64,000 nt of DNA, taken from positions 469,636 through 533,635 of the forward strand of contig NZ_WPCU01000010.1 in the NCBI RefSeq assembly GCF_009742705.1. Reading direction: 5' to 3'. The stretch's first letter is position 1, and each line of letters opens with the position of its first letter. The DNA comes from Auraticoccus cholistanensis (GTDB lineage Bacteria; Actinomycetota; Actinomycetes; Propionibacteriales; Propionibacteriaceae). The notes under the pieces are model-generated. The model was not told the origin of the DNA. It did no database searches and was given only the letters and a program-made list of their open reading frames with translations. Both the position numbers and the translations under genes were made by a program. This document shows positions 31,591 to 41,449 of the stretch, one piece after another.

Positions 31591-33418
31591 GGGGCAACGG
31601 TAGCCCCGTGGCCGGGTCGGCGGGGAGTGCCTGCGGCCCCAGCTCGGCCGCCCGCCAGCCCCGCAACGAGCTGACCAGCGCCAGGGCCTCGGCGCGGTGC
31701 AGCTCGGCCACCGGCACCGGCCGCTCGACCAGCACGCCCTCGGCCACCAGCCGGCCCCGCCGCACCCCGGGCAGCAGGCCGTCGGCCGGTGGCGGGGTGA
31801 CCCAGCCTCCGTCCAGCCGGACGGCCAGGTTGGCCACGGTCGACTCGGTGACGTGCCCGTGCTCGTTGACCAGCAGCACGTCGTCGGCCTCGGGGTGCCG
31901 GGCGGCCCGGACCTCGTAGACGGCCCGCCGGCTGGTCTTGTGCCGCAGCAGCGGGTCGTCGCTGCGGACCGGCTCGAGGTCGAGGGCCAGCCGCACCGGC
32001 CGGTCCGGGTCCGGCGGCAGCGGCGCCGTGGTGACCTGCACCGTGCCGTCGCGGGAGAGCGCGACCCGCACCCGCGCCGGCTCGTCGGGCAGCGCGGCCA
32101 GCCGCCGTCGCAGCGCCGCCGGGTCGAGCGCGAAGCCGAGCTGCTCGGCGGAGGCGGCCAGCCGGGCCAGGTGCCGGTCGAGGTCGAGGAGCACCAGGTC
32201 GCCGTCCACCGGGCGCAGGCCGAGGGTCTCCAGCAGCTGCAGCGGCGCGCTGGCGGCAGCCGCCGCGGCCGGCCGACGGGACCGGGACGGGCCGGTGGCC
32301 AGCACCCGGGTCTTGGCCACCAGCTCGGCGTACTCCGCCGCCGGCTCCGACGACCAGGTGATGCCGCTGCCGACCCCGTAGCGGGCGGTGCCGCCGCCCC
32401 GCTCCACCACCACGGTGCGGATGGCCACGCTGAGGTCCGCCCGCACCGGGGCGTCCGGCGGGGCCAGCACGCCGATCGCGCCGGTGTAGACACCTCGCGG
32501 GCCGTCCTCCAGGTCGCGGACGAGGGCCATGGTGGAGCGCCGCGGCGCCCCGGTGATGGAGGCGCAGGGGAACAGCGCGGCCAGCACGTCGGTCAGCCCG
32601 GTCCCCGCCGGGAGCCGGCCGGTGACGTCGGAGGTGAGCTGCCACACCGACTCGTAGCGCTCGGGCCGGAACAGCGCCGGGACCGCCACGGTGCCGGGCT
32701 CCGCCACCCGGGAGAGGTCGTTGCGGACCATGTCGACGATCATCAGGTTCTCGGCCCGGTCCTTGGTGCTGGCCAGCAGGGCCAGCCGGGCGGCCTCGTC
32801 CCGTCCGGGGTCGGGGTGCCGGGCGGCGGTGCCCTTCATCGGGCTGCTCAGCAGCGTGCTCCCCTGCCAGCGCAGGAACCGCTCGGGACTGGCGCTGGCC
32901 ACCACGCACCCGCCCAGGTCGAGGTAGGCGTGGTGGGCGCCCCGCTGGCGGCGGGCCAGGTCGGCGTAGAAGGCCAGCAGGTCGCCCTCGACCCGGCTGC
33001 GGGCGCTGGTGGTGAGGTTGACCTGGTAGGTGTCGCCGGCGGCGATCGCCCGGCGGACCGCCGCCACCCGGGAGGCGTGCTCGTCCGGGCCCCAGTCCAG
33101 CCGCCACTCCTCCGCCTGCCAGCGGCCGGGCGGCACGGAGGCCAGCGCCGGCTCGCGCAGCGGTGCCTCGGTGAGGGCGAACCAGGCCAGCGGCAGCTCC
33201 GGGTCGGCGGGGCCCGGGTGGACGGCCAGCTGCGGGTCCAGCCCGGCTGCCGCCTCGTAGCCCAGGTAGCCGACGGCCCAGTGCCCGGACCCGGTGGCCC
33301 GCTCGAGCTCGGCCAGCAGCGGCAGCACCTGGTCGGCGCGGTCGGCCCGCAGCAGCCGGGAGGCCCGCGGGAAGACGAGGGCGGTGCCGGCGACGAGGTC
33401 GTCGAAGCGGGCGAGCAC
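31529..33418 (-). CDS. pabBC: Fused aminodeoxychorismate synthase component I and aminodeoxychorismate lyase
   Basis: Bifunctional enzyme of 629 residues for p-aminobenzoate, the folate precursor. The N-terminal ~375 residues form PabB: GHWAVGYLGYEAAAGLD, AAGDTYQVNLTTSAR, ASPERFLRWQGSTLLSSPMK, LMIVDMVRNDLSRVAEPGTV, LFPCASITGAPRRSTMALVR and GVYTGAIGVLAPP with the chorismate-binding GSGITWSSEP end. The C-terminal ~240 residues are PabC, a class IV PLP enzyme: RLAALPDEPARVRVALSRDG, SRRAVYEVRAARHPEADDVL, LLVNEHGHVTESTVANLAVR and GLLPGVRRGRL. Such fusions are known in actinobacteria. Start GTG 33418 is supported only by AGGA at a long spacing. The amidotransferase PabA is not in the window. Confidence 0.92.
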   Translation of the reverse strand: MLARFDDLVAGTALVFPRASRLLRADRADQVLPLLAELERATGSGHWAVGYLGYEAAAGLDPQLAVHPGPADPELPLAWFALTEAPLREPALASVPPGRWQAEEWRLDWGPDEHASRVAAVRRAIAAGDTYQVNLTTSARSRVEGDLLAFYADLARRQRGAHHAYLDLGGCVVASASPERFLRWQGSTLLSSPMKGTAARHPDPGRDEAARLALLASTKDRAENLMIVDMVRNDLSRVAEPGTVAVPALFRPERYESVWQLTSDVTGRLPAGTGLTDVLAALFPCASITGAPRRSTMALVRDLEDGPRGVYTGAIGVLAPPDAPVRADLSVAIRTVVVERGGGTARYGVGSGITWSSEPAAEYAELVAKTRVLATGPSRSRRPAAAAAASAPLQLLETLGLRPVDGDLVLLDLDRHLARLAASAEQLGFALDPAALRRRLAALPDEPARVRVALSRDGTVQVTTAPLPPDPDRPVRLALDLEPVRSDDPLLRHKTSRRAVYEVRAARHPEADDVLLVNEHGHVTESTVANLAVRLDGGWVTPPPADGLLPGVRRGRLVAEGVLVERPVPVAELHRAEALALVSSLRGWRAAELGPQALPADPATGLPLPHGGGDPGAHPDRAAVGGPRP

Positions 33419-33447
33419 GGGGGTCGTCCTGCCGGGTCCGGGTCGGC

Positions 33448-33549
33448 TCAGCCGGCGACGCGGCGCTGCTCGTGCAGGGCCGTGTGCCGTCGGTGGTGGT
33501 CGATCCGGGAGGAGGTCGAGAAGCCGTCCTGGCGGTGGGGCTCGGGCAC
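33448..33549 (-). CDS. Candidate small protein (33 aa) upstream of pabBC
   Basis: Short open frame starting at GTG 33549 with AGGAG about 6 bases upstream, encoding a basic, His/Arg-rich peptide that begins MPEPHRQDGFSTSSRIDHHR and ends LHEQRRVAG. It ends 29 bases before pabBC and begins 18 bases after the tRNA 3' end. The ribosome site and the clean spacing suggest a real gene; no family is recognised. Confidence 0.4.
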   Translation of the reverse strand: MPEPHRQDGFSTSSRIDHHRRHTALHEQRRVAG

Positions 33550-33567
33550 GGCGGCTCCTGACCTCGG

Positions 33568-33641
33568 TGGGGCGAGCGGGGCTCGAACCCGCGACCCAGG
33601 GATTATGAGTCCCCTGCTCTGACCGGCTGAGCTATCGCCCC
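33568..33641 (-). tRNA. tRNA with CAT anticodon (tRNA-Met, possibly tRNA-Ile2)
   Basis: A 74-nt cloverleaf on the minus strand: acceptor GGGGCGA/TCGCCCC, D-arm GCTCAGCCGGTCAGAGC, anticodon stem GGGGA/TCCCT around loop CTCATAA (anticodon CAT), T-arm GCGGG-TTCGAGC-CCCGC, discriminator A. The CCA is not fully encoded (the trailing bases are CCG). It lacks the initiator features, so it is either elongator Met or an Ile2 that needs lysidine; sequence alone does not decide. A likely -10, TACAGT, lies on this strand at 33664-33659. Confidence 0.93.
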
Positions 33642-33695
33642 GGCGTCGGATCGCCGACACTGTACCGGCCCGCGGGGGCTCCGTCGGGGACCAGT

Positions 33696-34547
33696 CTAGG
33701 CGGGGCGTCCCTCCAGCAGGTCGGCCACCGCGGAGCACCAGCCGGCGACCCCGGGAGGACCGTCGACCACCACGTCGGCCAGCTGCACCAGCGCGTCCTC
33801 CTCGGCCGAGGCGGAGACCACCAGCAGCGAGGTGAGGCCCTCCTCGCGCAGCGCCCGCGCGGTGTGGAAGGCGGGCAGGTCGCCCAGGTCGTCGCCTCCG
33901 AAGACGACGCTGCGGCTGCCGCGCTCCTCGACCAGGGCGCGCAGGGCGTCGCCCTTGTCGACCCCCGGCGGGCGGATCTCGAGCACGTTGCGGCCGGGCT
34001 CGACGCCCAGGCCGTGCTGCTCGGCGAGCTGGCGCACCGGCTCGGCCAGCGTGCGGAAGGCCCCCGCCGGGTCGGCGCACCGGCGGGTGTGGAGCCCGAT
34101 CGCGCGCTGCTTGTGCTCCAGCTGGACGCCGGTCAGCCCCAGCTCGGCCAGCAGCGCGGGCAGCGCCGCCTCGACGTCGTCGATCTCGGCCGGCGGCGGC
34201 GGGATGCGGAACTCGCCGGTCTCGGCGTCCCAGCGCTCGATGCCGTACTGGCCGAGCACCACCATGCCCTCCAGCCCGGCGACCCGGTCCAGACCGCCGA
34301 GCTCGACCGCCGTCCGCGCGGGGCGTCCGGTGATGACGGCCACCGTGCCGACGAGGTGGCCCAGCCGTCCCAGCGCCGCGACCGCCTCGGGGTCGGCCAC
34401 CGCGCTGGCCGGGTCGGCCACGATCGGGGACAGCGTGCCGTCGAAGTCGAAGGCCACGAGGGCGGTCGCCGGGTCGGCCAGCAGGGCCTCCAGGCAGGCC
34501 CGGCCCTCGTCGGTGCGGGCCAGCTCGGCCGCGCTCGTCTCGGTCAT
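33696..34547 (-). CDS. otsB: Trehalose-6-phosphate phosphatase
   Basis: HAD-family phosphatase of 283 residues that removes phosphate from trehalose-6-phosphate. Motif I is FDFDGTLSPIVADPASAVAD, motif II VAVITGRPARTA, then LEHKQRAIGLHTRRCADPAG and LEIRPPGVDKGDALRALVEE (conserved lysine), and motif IV VVFGGDDLGDLPAFH. The length and order fit OtsB. ATG 34547 is divergent from otsA across 67 bases, so the two enzymes of the OtsAB pathway share a control region. The upstream gap also contains the -10-like TAAGGT of otsA. Confidence 0.95.
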   Translation of the reverse strand: MTETSAAELARTDEGRACLEALLADPATALVAFDFDGTLSPIVADPASAVADPEAVAALGRLGHLVGTVAVITGRPARTAVELGGLDRVAGLEGMVVLGQYGIERWDAETGEFRIPPPPAEIDDVEAALPALLAELGLTGVQLEHKQRAIGLHTRRCADPAGAFRTLAEPVRQLAEQHGLGVEPGRNVLEIRPPGVDKGDALRALVEERGSRSVVFGGDDLGDLPAFHTARALREEGLTSLLVVSASAEEDALVQLADVVVDGPPGVAGWCSAVADLLEGRPA

Positions 34548-34614
34548 GGGCTCAGCCTGTCAGGGCGGGACCGGGCCCGCCAACCGCGGTCCGGGCCGGT
34601 AAGGTCGGGGCATC

Positions 34615-36084
<1,470 letters not shown>

Positions 36085-36109
36085 TGCCCGGCCGGCCGGC
36101 CGCCTCGCG

Positions 36110-36637
36110 GTGAGCGGGCTGCGGCTGCCCTGGCGGCGCCCGGCGCTGCCGGCCGAGCTGGCCGCGGAGCTGGCCGAGCTGCTGCCGGGCCGGCCCCGGG
36201 TGCTGGCCTGGGCCGAGGGCGACACCGGCGTGGTCGCCGCCCTCCCCGCCACGCTCGCCGTCCGCCGCGTCGACGGCTGGTGGCTGGTCGGCTGGCACGA
36301 GGTCGAGAGCGGCGGCTGGAGCGCACCGGACTCCGAGCTCTCCTGGGTGCTGGTGGACGGGCGCCGCGGCCGGATGCGGCTGCGGGAGCCCGGCCGGCTG
36401 CCCGAGGTGTTCCGCGAGCGGGTGGAGGCCACCATCGTCGTCCGCCGCGAGGTCACCGACGACGCCACCGGCGCCCAGTTCACCCTCAGCGCCCGCCGCC
36501 GCCTCGACGACCCTGGCGCGGGGCTGGCCTGGCACACCACCCTGGTCCGGGGCACCACCTGGCGGACGCCCGGGGTGCGCGAGGCCGTCGAGCGCGCGAT
36601 GCGGGCCCTGCGGGCCGAGTACGACTTTCCCGCGTGA
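36110..36637 (+). CDS. Uncharacterised actinobacterial protein
   Basis: Protein of 175 residues of unknown function, LRLPWRRPALPAELAAELAE at the start, then VLAWAEGDTGVVAALPATLA, VRRVDGWWLVGWHEVESGGW, WVLVDGRRGRMRLREPGRLP, EVFRERVEATIVVRREVTDD and a C-terminal helix. The pattern of paired beta strands with conserved tryptophans suggests a small beta-sheet domain, and similar proteins are common next to a tRNA-Asn gene in actinobacteria. GTG 36110 lies 25 bases after otsA, so it may be read with it. The tRNA promoter likely overlaps its 3' end. Confidence 0.82.
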   Translation: MSGLRLPWRRPALPAELAAELAELLPGRPRVLAWAEGDTGVVAALPATLAVRRVDGWWLVGWHEVESGGWSAPDSELSWVLVDGRRGRMRLREPGRLPEVFRERVEATIVVRREVTDDATGAQFTLSARRRLDDPGAGLAWHTTLVRGTTWRTPGVREAVERAMRALRAEYDFPA

Positions 36638-36667
36638 GGCTGCTAGGGTTGGCAACCGCGCGAGCGA

Positions 36668-36743
36668 TCCCCTGTAGCTCAATTGGCAGAGCATTCGACT
36701 GTTAATCGAAGGGTTACTGGTTCGAGTCCAGTCGGGGGAGCCA
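36668..36743 (+). tRNA. tRNA-Asn (GTT)
   Basis: A 76-nt cloverleaf with acceptor TCCCCTG/CGGGGGA, D-arm GCTCAATTGGCAGAGC, anticodon stem TTCGA/TCGAA with loop CTGTTAA (anticodon GTT) and T-loop TTCGAGT. Discriminator G and CCA (36741-36743) are encoded. A TAGGGT box at 36643-36648 lies about 20 bases upstream and is a likely -10. Confidence 0.98.
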
Positions 36744-36745
36744 GC

Positions 36746-36783
36746 AGGCCGCTGAGCAGGAGGCGACTCCACCTCAGCGGCCT
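36746..36783 (+). terminator. Hairpin terminator after tRNA-Asn
   Basis: AGGCCGCTGAG (36746-36756) and CTCAGCGGCCT (36773-36783) are perfect 11-bp arms around a 16-base loop, immediately after the CCA. The following bases are TCGTCGTCC, so there is only a weak T-run. It also separates the tRNA from the convergent sigma gene. Confidence 0.7.
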
Positions 36784-36792
36784 TCGTCGTCC

Positions 36793-37665
36793 TCACGCGG
36801 CCGGCCGCAGCGCCGCCGGGCACACCTCCCGCAGCCGCTCCAGGGCCTCGCGCTCCAGCCGCTGAACCTGCCGCACGGTCAGCCCCACCAGCGCGGCCAC
36901 CGCCACCCAGCTCATCGGCTCGCCCAGGAAGCCGTACCGGGCCCTGACCACCGTGGCGGCGGGCTCGGGCAGCCGGCGCAGCTCGTCCGCGGCCGGCCAC
37001 CGCTGCTCCAGCACCTCGGCCAACGAGCGCTCCGCCGTCGGGTCCACCAGCTGCAGCTCCCGACCGGAGGGGTCGTCCAGCGAGGCCGACCTGCCGGCGC
37101 GCAGCGCCTCGGCCACCCAGCGGGGGCTGCGCTCCAGCCGCTGGGCCAGCTCGACCCGGGTGGGCTCGCGGCGCAGCTGCTGGGTCAGCCGCAGGTGCTC
37201 CTGGCGCACCAGCCGGACCTGGCCGACGCGGCCCGGGCTCTCCAGCTCCCCGATCCGGGCCGCGCCCGCCGCCCGCACCCGGTTGCGCACCCAGGGCAGC
37301 GCGTAGGCCACGAACCGGGTCCCCCGGGCGTGGTCCCACCGCAGCAGGCACTCGGCCAGCGCCAGCACGCCCTCCTGGAAGAGGTCGTCCTCGCCCAGCG
37401 ACGTCCGGGCCGCCGCCTGCCGGACCTCGGAGGCCACCAGCCGGACGTTGGCCAGCAGGAACCGCCGGCGGGCCCGCTCCCCCTCCTCGCGCAGCCGCAC
37501 CAGGTCGGCACGGCAGGCCTCGGGCACCGGCTCCCCGCCGGGGCCGCGGGTGGTGCGCAACGCCTCGGCGGCCAGCACCCCGGCCTCCATCGCGCGGGCC
37601 AGCGCCACCTCCTCGGCGGCGTCGAGCAGCGGTTCGTCGGTCCTGGGTCGCGTCGTCGGTGCCAT
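36793..37665 (-). CDS. Sigma-70 family RNA polymerase sigma factor
   Basis: Alternative sigma factor of 290 residues. Region 2 is visible as RRFLLANVRLVASEVRQAAA, GEDDLFQEGVLALAECLLRW and FVAYALPWVRNRVR; region 3 as LRLTQQLRREPTRVELAQRL; region 4 as LPEPAATVVRARYGFLGEP, VAVAALVGLTVRQVQRLERE ending ALERLREV. The domain set (2, 3 and 4) and length fit group 3-like sigma factors, and not ECF sigma factors. ATG 37665 is preceded by GGTGGGGA. It is divergent from the six-gene glycosyltransferase operon, so it may control that operon (inference). No anti-sigma factor is adjacent. Confidence 0.88.
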   Translation of the reverse strand: MAPTTRPRTDEPLLDAAEEVALARAMEAGVLAAEALRTTRGPGGEPVPEACRADLVRLREEGERARRRFLLANVRLVASEVRQAAARTSLGEDDLFQEGVLALAECLLRWDHARGTRFVAYALPWVRNRVRAAGAARIGELESPGRVGQVRLVRQEHLRLTQQLRREPTRVELAQRLERSPRWVAEALRAGRSASLDDPSGRELQLVDPTAERSLAEVLEQRWPAADELRRLPEPAATVVRARYGFLGEPMSWVAVAALVGLTVRQVQRLEREALERLREVCPAALRPAA

Positions 37666-37811
37666 GTCCCCACCCTCGTCACGCCCGGGCCCGCGGAGCG
37701 GCCGTCCACAGGCAGCGACCGCGACCGGCACGGACAACACCGGTTCTGGGGGACGGCTCATGGTCTCCCTCGGACGACCCATGGTCCACGTCACACCCCT
37801 GCCCGCAGGCC

Positions 37812-37839
37812 TTGCCGCTCGTTATCCCTGCGTTAACCC
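37812..37839 (+). promoter_or_regulatory. Candidate promoter of the glycosyltransferase operon
   Basis: TTGCCG (37812-37817) and TAACCC (37834-37839) are spaced 16 bases apart, 22 bases before ATG 37862. Both hexamers are only moderately close to consensus. Confidence 0.35.
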
Positions 37840-37861
37840 GGCTGCCGCCAGGGTTGCTGAC

Positions 37862-39043
37862 ATGTCCTCCAGCTCCTCGGTGACCCGGCTCCCCCGGCCC
37901 CCCGCCCGACGCCGGGTCGCGCTCTACTCCCACGACGCGGTCGGCCTCGGCCACACCCGCCGCAACCTGGCCCTGGCCGGGGCGCTGGGTGGCAGCGGCA
38001 CCGACGTGCTGCTGGTGACCGGCTGCCCGAGCGCCCCGCTGCTGGGACGCCCCGAGGGCTGCGACGTCGTCGTGCTGCCCGCGATGACCAAGACCTCCGA
38101 CGGCTACGGCGCCCGGTTCTGGTCGATGCCCCCGCAGGACGTGGCCCGGGTGCGCGGCGAGGCCCTGCACGGCCTGCTGACCGCCTTCCGCCCCGACCTG
38201 CTCGTGGTGGACAAGCACCCGACCGGTCTCAACGGCGAGCTCGTCCGCACCCTGACGGCGCTGCGCGCCACCGGCACCCGCACGGTGCTCGGGCTGCGCG
38301 ACGTGCTCGACGAGCCGTCCCGCGCCCGCGCCGAGTGGCAGGCCGCCGGCCACGACGAGGCCCTCGACCGCTGGTACGACCAGGTCTGGGTCTACGGGGA
38401 CGAGCGGGTCCACGACCTGACCCGGGTGCTGCACGGCACACGCGTGCCCCGGCTGCCCTGGCACCAGACGGGCTACCTGGTCCCCCCGCTGCCGGCGCCG
38501 GCCGCCGGGACGCCCTACCTGCTGGCCGCCGTCGGCGCGGGCGGTGACGGCGGCGCCCTGCTGGGCGCGCTCGTCCGCGCCCAGGCCCCGGCCGGCCACC
38601 GGCTGGTGCTGGTGGGCGGCCCGGACCTGCCCGCGGACGTCCTGACCGGCCTCCGCGCCGCCGCCGCCCCCGGCGTCGAGGTCCACGGCCTGCGGACCGA
38701 CACCCGCGCCCTGGTGGCCGGGGCCGCCGCCACCATCACCATGGGTGGCTACAACTCCGTCTGCGAGGTGCTCGCCACCGCCCGTCCGGCGCTGGTCGTG
38801 CCGCGGGTCGAGCCGCGGCTGGAGCAGCTGGTCAGGGCCGAGGCCTTCAGCCGCCACGGCGCACTGGACCTGCTCCACCCCGCCGAGGCCACCCCCGCCG
38901 CCCTCACCCGCTGGATGGCGGACGCCGTGACCCGCCCGGCCACCTCCGCCCCCGGTCTCGCCACCGACGGCCTGGCCCGGGTCGGCGAGCTCGCCGACGA
39001 CCTGCTCCGCACCGCGACCGGGAGGACCGTCCGTGCTGTCTGA
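37862..39043 (+). CDS. Glycosyltransferase (MurG/GT28-like fold)
   Basis: Predicted cytoplasmic glycosyltransferase of 393 residues with two Rossmann domains. The N-terminus RRRVALYSHDAVGLGHTRRN, LALAGALGGSGTDVLLVTGC matches a family of predicted GT-B enzymes whose nearest well-known relatives are MurG/GT28. Middle motifs are KTSDGYGARFWSMPPQDVAR and RPDLLVVDKHPTGLNGEL; the C-terminal donor site has ATITMGGYNSVCEVLATARP with VVPRVEPRLEQLVRAEAFSR, like the GGxxT/E donor loop of GT-B enzymes. ATG 37862 is chosen; no strong ribosome site is seen. It is gene 1 of a six-gene unit; its stop lies 8 bases beyond the next start codon, an 11-base overlap. Confidence 0.85.
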   Translation: MSSSSSVTRLPRPPARRRVALYSHDAVGLGHTRRNLALAGALGGSGTDVLLVTGCPSAPLLGRPEGCDVVVLPAMTKTSDGYGARFWSMPPQDVARVRGEALHGLLTAFRPDLLVVDKHPTGLNGELVRTLTALRATGTRTVLGLRDVLDEPSRARAEWQAAGHDEALDRWYDQVWVYGDERVHDLTRVLHGTRVPRLPWHQTGYLVPPLPAPAAGTPYLLAAVGAGGDGGALLGALVRAQAPAGHRLVLVGGPDLPADVLTGLRAAAAPGVEVHGLRTDTRALVAGAAATITMGGYNSVCEVLATARPALVVPRVEPRLEQLVRAEAFSRHGALDLLHPAEATPAALTRWMADAVTRPATSAPGLATDGLARVGELADDLLRTATGRTVRAV

Positions 39044-40307
39044 CACCACCACCGCGCCAGAGGCGCTGCTGCCGGCCACCTCCGTGGCCCCGACGCCGGC
39101 GGTCCCCCGCACCGGCTACGTGCTGAAGATGTACCCGCGCTTCTCCGAGACCTTCGTGCTGCACGAGATGCTGGCCCGCGAGGCCGACGGCGAGCAGCTG
39201 GAGGTGTTCTCCCTCCGGCTCCCCGTCGACGGGCACTTCCACGCCGAGCTGTCCCGGCTGCGCGCCCCCGTCACCTACCTGCCGGTCGGCCGCAGCGCCG
39301 GCGAGGTGTGGGAGGCCGTCCGCGGCGCCCTGGCCGACGGGCTGATGGGCCCCCACCACCCCGGTGTCCAGGCGCTGCTCGGCGAGGAGGCCGGCGTCGC
39401 CACCCAGGCGCTGGCCCTGGCGCGGGAGGTCCGGCGCCGCGGCATCACCTCGCTGCACGCCCACTTCGCCTCGGTGTCGACCTCGGTGGCCCGGCTGGCG
39501 TCCCTGCTCACCGGGGTGCCGTTCACCTTCACCGCGCACGCCAAGGACATCTTCCACGAGGAGGTGGCCGACGACGACCTGGCGCGCAAGCTGGCCGACG
39601 CCGCCGCCGTGGTCACCATCTCCGACCACAACCACCACCACCTCCGCGACCGCTTCCCCGAGGCCGCGACCCGGCTGCACCGGGTGCACAACGGGATCGA
39701 CCTGGAGTCCTTCGGCTACAGCGACCCGGCCGGACGGCCGGCCGGCGTGGTCGCCGTCGGTCGGCTGGTGGAGAAGAAGGGCTTCGACACCCTGCTGGAC
39801 GCCGTCGCCCTGCTGCGCGCCGAGGGGGTGCAGGCGCCGCTGACCCTGGTCGGCGCCGGTCCGCTGGCGCCGGCGCTGGCCGAGCAGCGGCAGCGGCTCG
39901 GACTGGTCGGGGTGCAGCTGCTCGGGCCGATGCCCCAGCACGAGGTCAGGCGGCTGGTGGCCGGCGCGGCCGTCTTCGCCGCGCCCTGCCGGGTCGGCTC
40001 GGACGGCAACCGCGACGGCCTGCCCACGGTGCTGCTGGAGGCGATGGCCCTCGGCACCCCCTGCGTGGCCACCCCCGTCACCGGGATCCCGGAGGCGGTG
40101 CAGGACGAGGTCACCGGTCTGCTGGTCGAGCCGGACGACGCCGTGGCGCTGGCCGCCGCGCTGCGCCGGCTGCTGGAGCAGCCGCTGCTGCGCCGGAGCC
40201 TGGCCGTCCGGGCCCGGCAGCGGGTCGAGGAGGGCTTCGACGTCCGCCGCCAGGCCGCGGAGGTGGCCCGGCTCACCGTCCCGGCGCCGGTCGGAGGTGC
40301 CCGGTGA
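39033..40307 (+). CDS. GT4 glycosyltransferase (WcaL/AmsK-like)
   Basis: Glycosyltransferase of 424 residues. The beginning TGYVLKMYPRFSETFVLHEM, LAREADGEQLEVFSLRLP is typical of the colanic-acid WcaL/AmsK group. Further motifs: LHAHFASVSTSVARLASLLT, FTFTAHAKDIFHEEV, VHNGIDLESFGYSDPAG and VVAVGRLVEKKGFDTLLDAV; the donor-binding E-x7-E is SDGNRDGLPTVLLEAMALGT. The ribosome site GGGAGG lies about 8 bases before GTG 39033, which sits inside the end of the previous gene. It should add a sugar to a lipid-linked or glycolipid intermediate. Its stop overlaps the next start (GTGA). Confidence 0.9.
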   Translation: MLSDTTTAPEALLPATSVAPTPAVPRTGYVLKMYPRFSETFVLHEMLAREADGEQLEVFSLRLPVDGHFHAELSRLRAPVTYLPVGRSAGEVWEAVRGALADGLMGPHHPGVQALLGEEAGVATQALALAREVRRRGITSLHAHFASVSTSVARLASLLTGVPFTFTAHAKDIFHEEVADDDLARKLADAAAVVTISDHNHHHLRDRFPEAATRLHRVHNGIDLESFGYSDPAGRPAGVVAVGRLVEKKGFDTLLDAVALLRAEGVQAPLTLVGAGPLAPALAEQRQRLGLVGVQLLGPMPQHEVRRLVAGAAVFAAPCRVGSDGNRDGLPTVLLEAMALGTPCVATPVTGIPEAVQDEVTGLLVEPDDAVALAAALRRLLEQPLLRRSLAVRARQRVEEGFDVRRQAAEVARLTVPAPVGGAR

Positions 40308-41449
40308 GGATCGCCTACGTCTGCCCCGACCCCGGTGTCCCGGTCTTCGGCACCAAAGGCTCGTCGGTGCACGTCCGCGAGCTGGTGCGCACCATGCGCC
40401 GGCACGGCCACGAAGTGGTGCTGTACTGCCTGCGCCGTGGCGGCGAGGCACCGCCCGACCTGGCCGACGTGGCCGTCACCGAGCTGCCGCTGCCCCGCAC
40501 CGCCGCCGGGCTGGAGCGGGAGCTCGCGATCCGCGACCGGGTCCGCCAGCTGCAGCAGCGGGTGGTGGCCGACGGCCCCTGGGACCTCGTGCACGAGCGG
40601 TACGCGCTGTGGTCGGCCGGGGCGGCGGACCGCGGCCCCGACGGACCCCCCTCCGTGCTGGAGGTCAACGCGCCGCTGCCCGAGGAGGCGGCCCGGCACC
40701 GCGGCCTGGTCCAGCGCGAGCAGGCCGAGGCCGTCACCCGGGCGGCGCTGGCCGGCGCGGACGTGGTGAGCGCGGTCTCGGACCCGGTGGCCGACTGGTG
40801 CCGGCGCAGCGGCGCGGCTCCGCAGGCCGTGCTCACCGTGCCCAACGGCGTGGACGTCCACCGGATCCGTCCGGTGGTGCGCCGTGCGGGTCCGGGGTGG
40901 ACCCTCGGCTTCACCGGCACCTTCCGGCCCTGGCACGGCACCGGCACGCTGGTGGAGGCCTTCGCCGTGCTGGCCCGCCGCGACGCAGGCGTCCGGCTGC
41001 TGATGGTGGGCGACGGACCGCAGCTGCCGGCCGTCCGCCAGCGCGTGGCCGAGCTCGGGCTGGAGCCGCGGGTCGAGCTCACCGGTGCCCTGCCGCACGA
41101 GGAGGTGGTGGCCAGCCTGGGACGGATGGACGTGGCGGTGGCGCCCTACGACGACCCCGGCCAGGACTACTTCTCCCCGCTCAAGGTCTTCGAGTACCTG
41201 GCCGCCGGGCTGCCGGTGGTCGCCTCCGACGTGGGCCAGCTGCGCGAGCTGCTGACCCCCGGCGGACGCCCGGCCGGCTGCCTCACGGCACCCGGCGACG
41301 TCGACGCCCTGGTCCGCGGCTGCGAGCTGGCCCGGCGGCAGGCGGCGGCGTGGGGTGTCCGCGGACGCCAGCTCGCCGTCGAGCGGCACAGCTGGGACGG
41401 CGTCTGGTCCCGGCTGCAGCAGGCGCTGCCGCTCGGAGCAGCCCGGTGA
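40304..41449 (+). CDS. GT4 glycosyltransferase
   Basis: Third glycosyltransferase of the operon, 381 residues, GT-B fold: RIAYVCPDPGVPVFGTKGSS, HVRELVRTMRRHGHEVVLYC in the acceptor domain; LTVPNGVDVHRIRPVVR, LGFTGTFRPWHGTGTLVEAF, VRLLMVGDGPQLPAVRQRVA and the donor motif DYFSPLKVFEYLAAGLPVVA in the donor domain. The GTKGSSVHVREL block is common in enzymes that modify cell-surface glycans. GTG 40304 overlaps the preceding stop by GTGA and its own stop overlaps the ABC transporter start in the same way. Confidence 0.9.
   Translation: MRIAYVCPDPGVPVFGTKGSSVHVRELVRTMRRHGHEVVLYCLRRGGEAPPDLADVAVTELPLPRTAAGLERELAIRDRVRQLQQRVVADGPWDLVHERYALWSAGAADRGPDGPPSVLEVNAPLPEEAARHRGLVQREQAEAVTRAALAGADVVSAVSDPVADWCRRSGAAPQAVLTVPNGVDVHRIRPVVRRAGPGWTLGFTGTFRPWHGTGTLVEAFAVLARRDAGVRLLMVGDGPQLPAVRQRVAELGLEPRVELTGALPHEEVVASLGRMDVAVAPYDDPGQDYFSPLKVFEYLAAGLPVVASDVGQLRELLTPGGRPAGCLTAPGDVDALVRGCELARRQAAAWGVRGRQLAVERHSWDGVWSRLQQALPLGAAR

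Noticed and set aside
33568..33641. Initiator tRNA-Met
   Set aside because: The first acceptor pair is a normal G-C and the anticodon stem lacks the three consecutive G-C pairs typical of initiators, so elongator Met or Ile2 is more likely.
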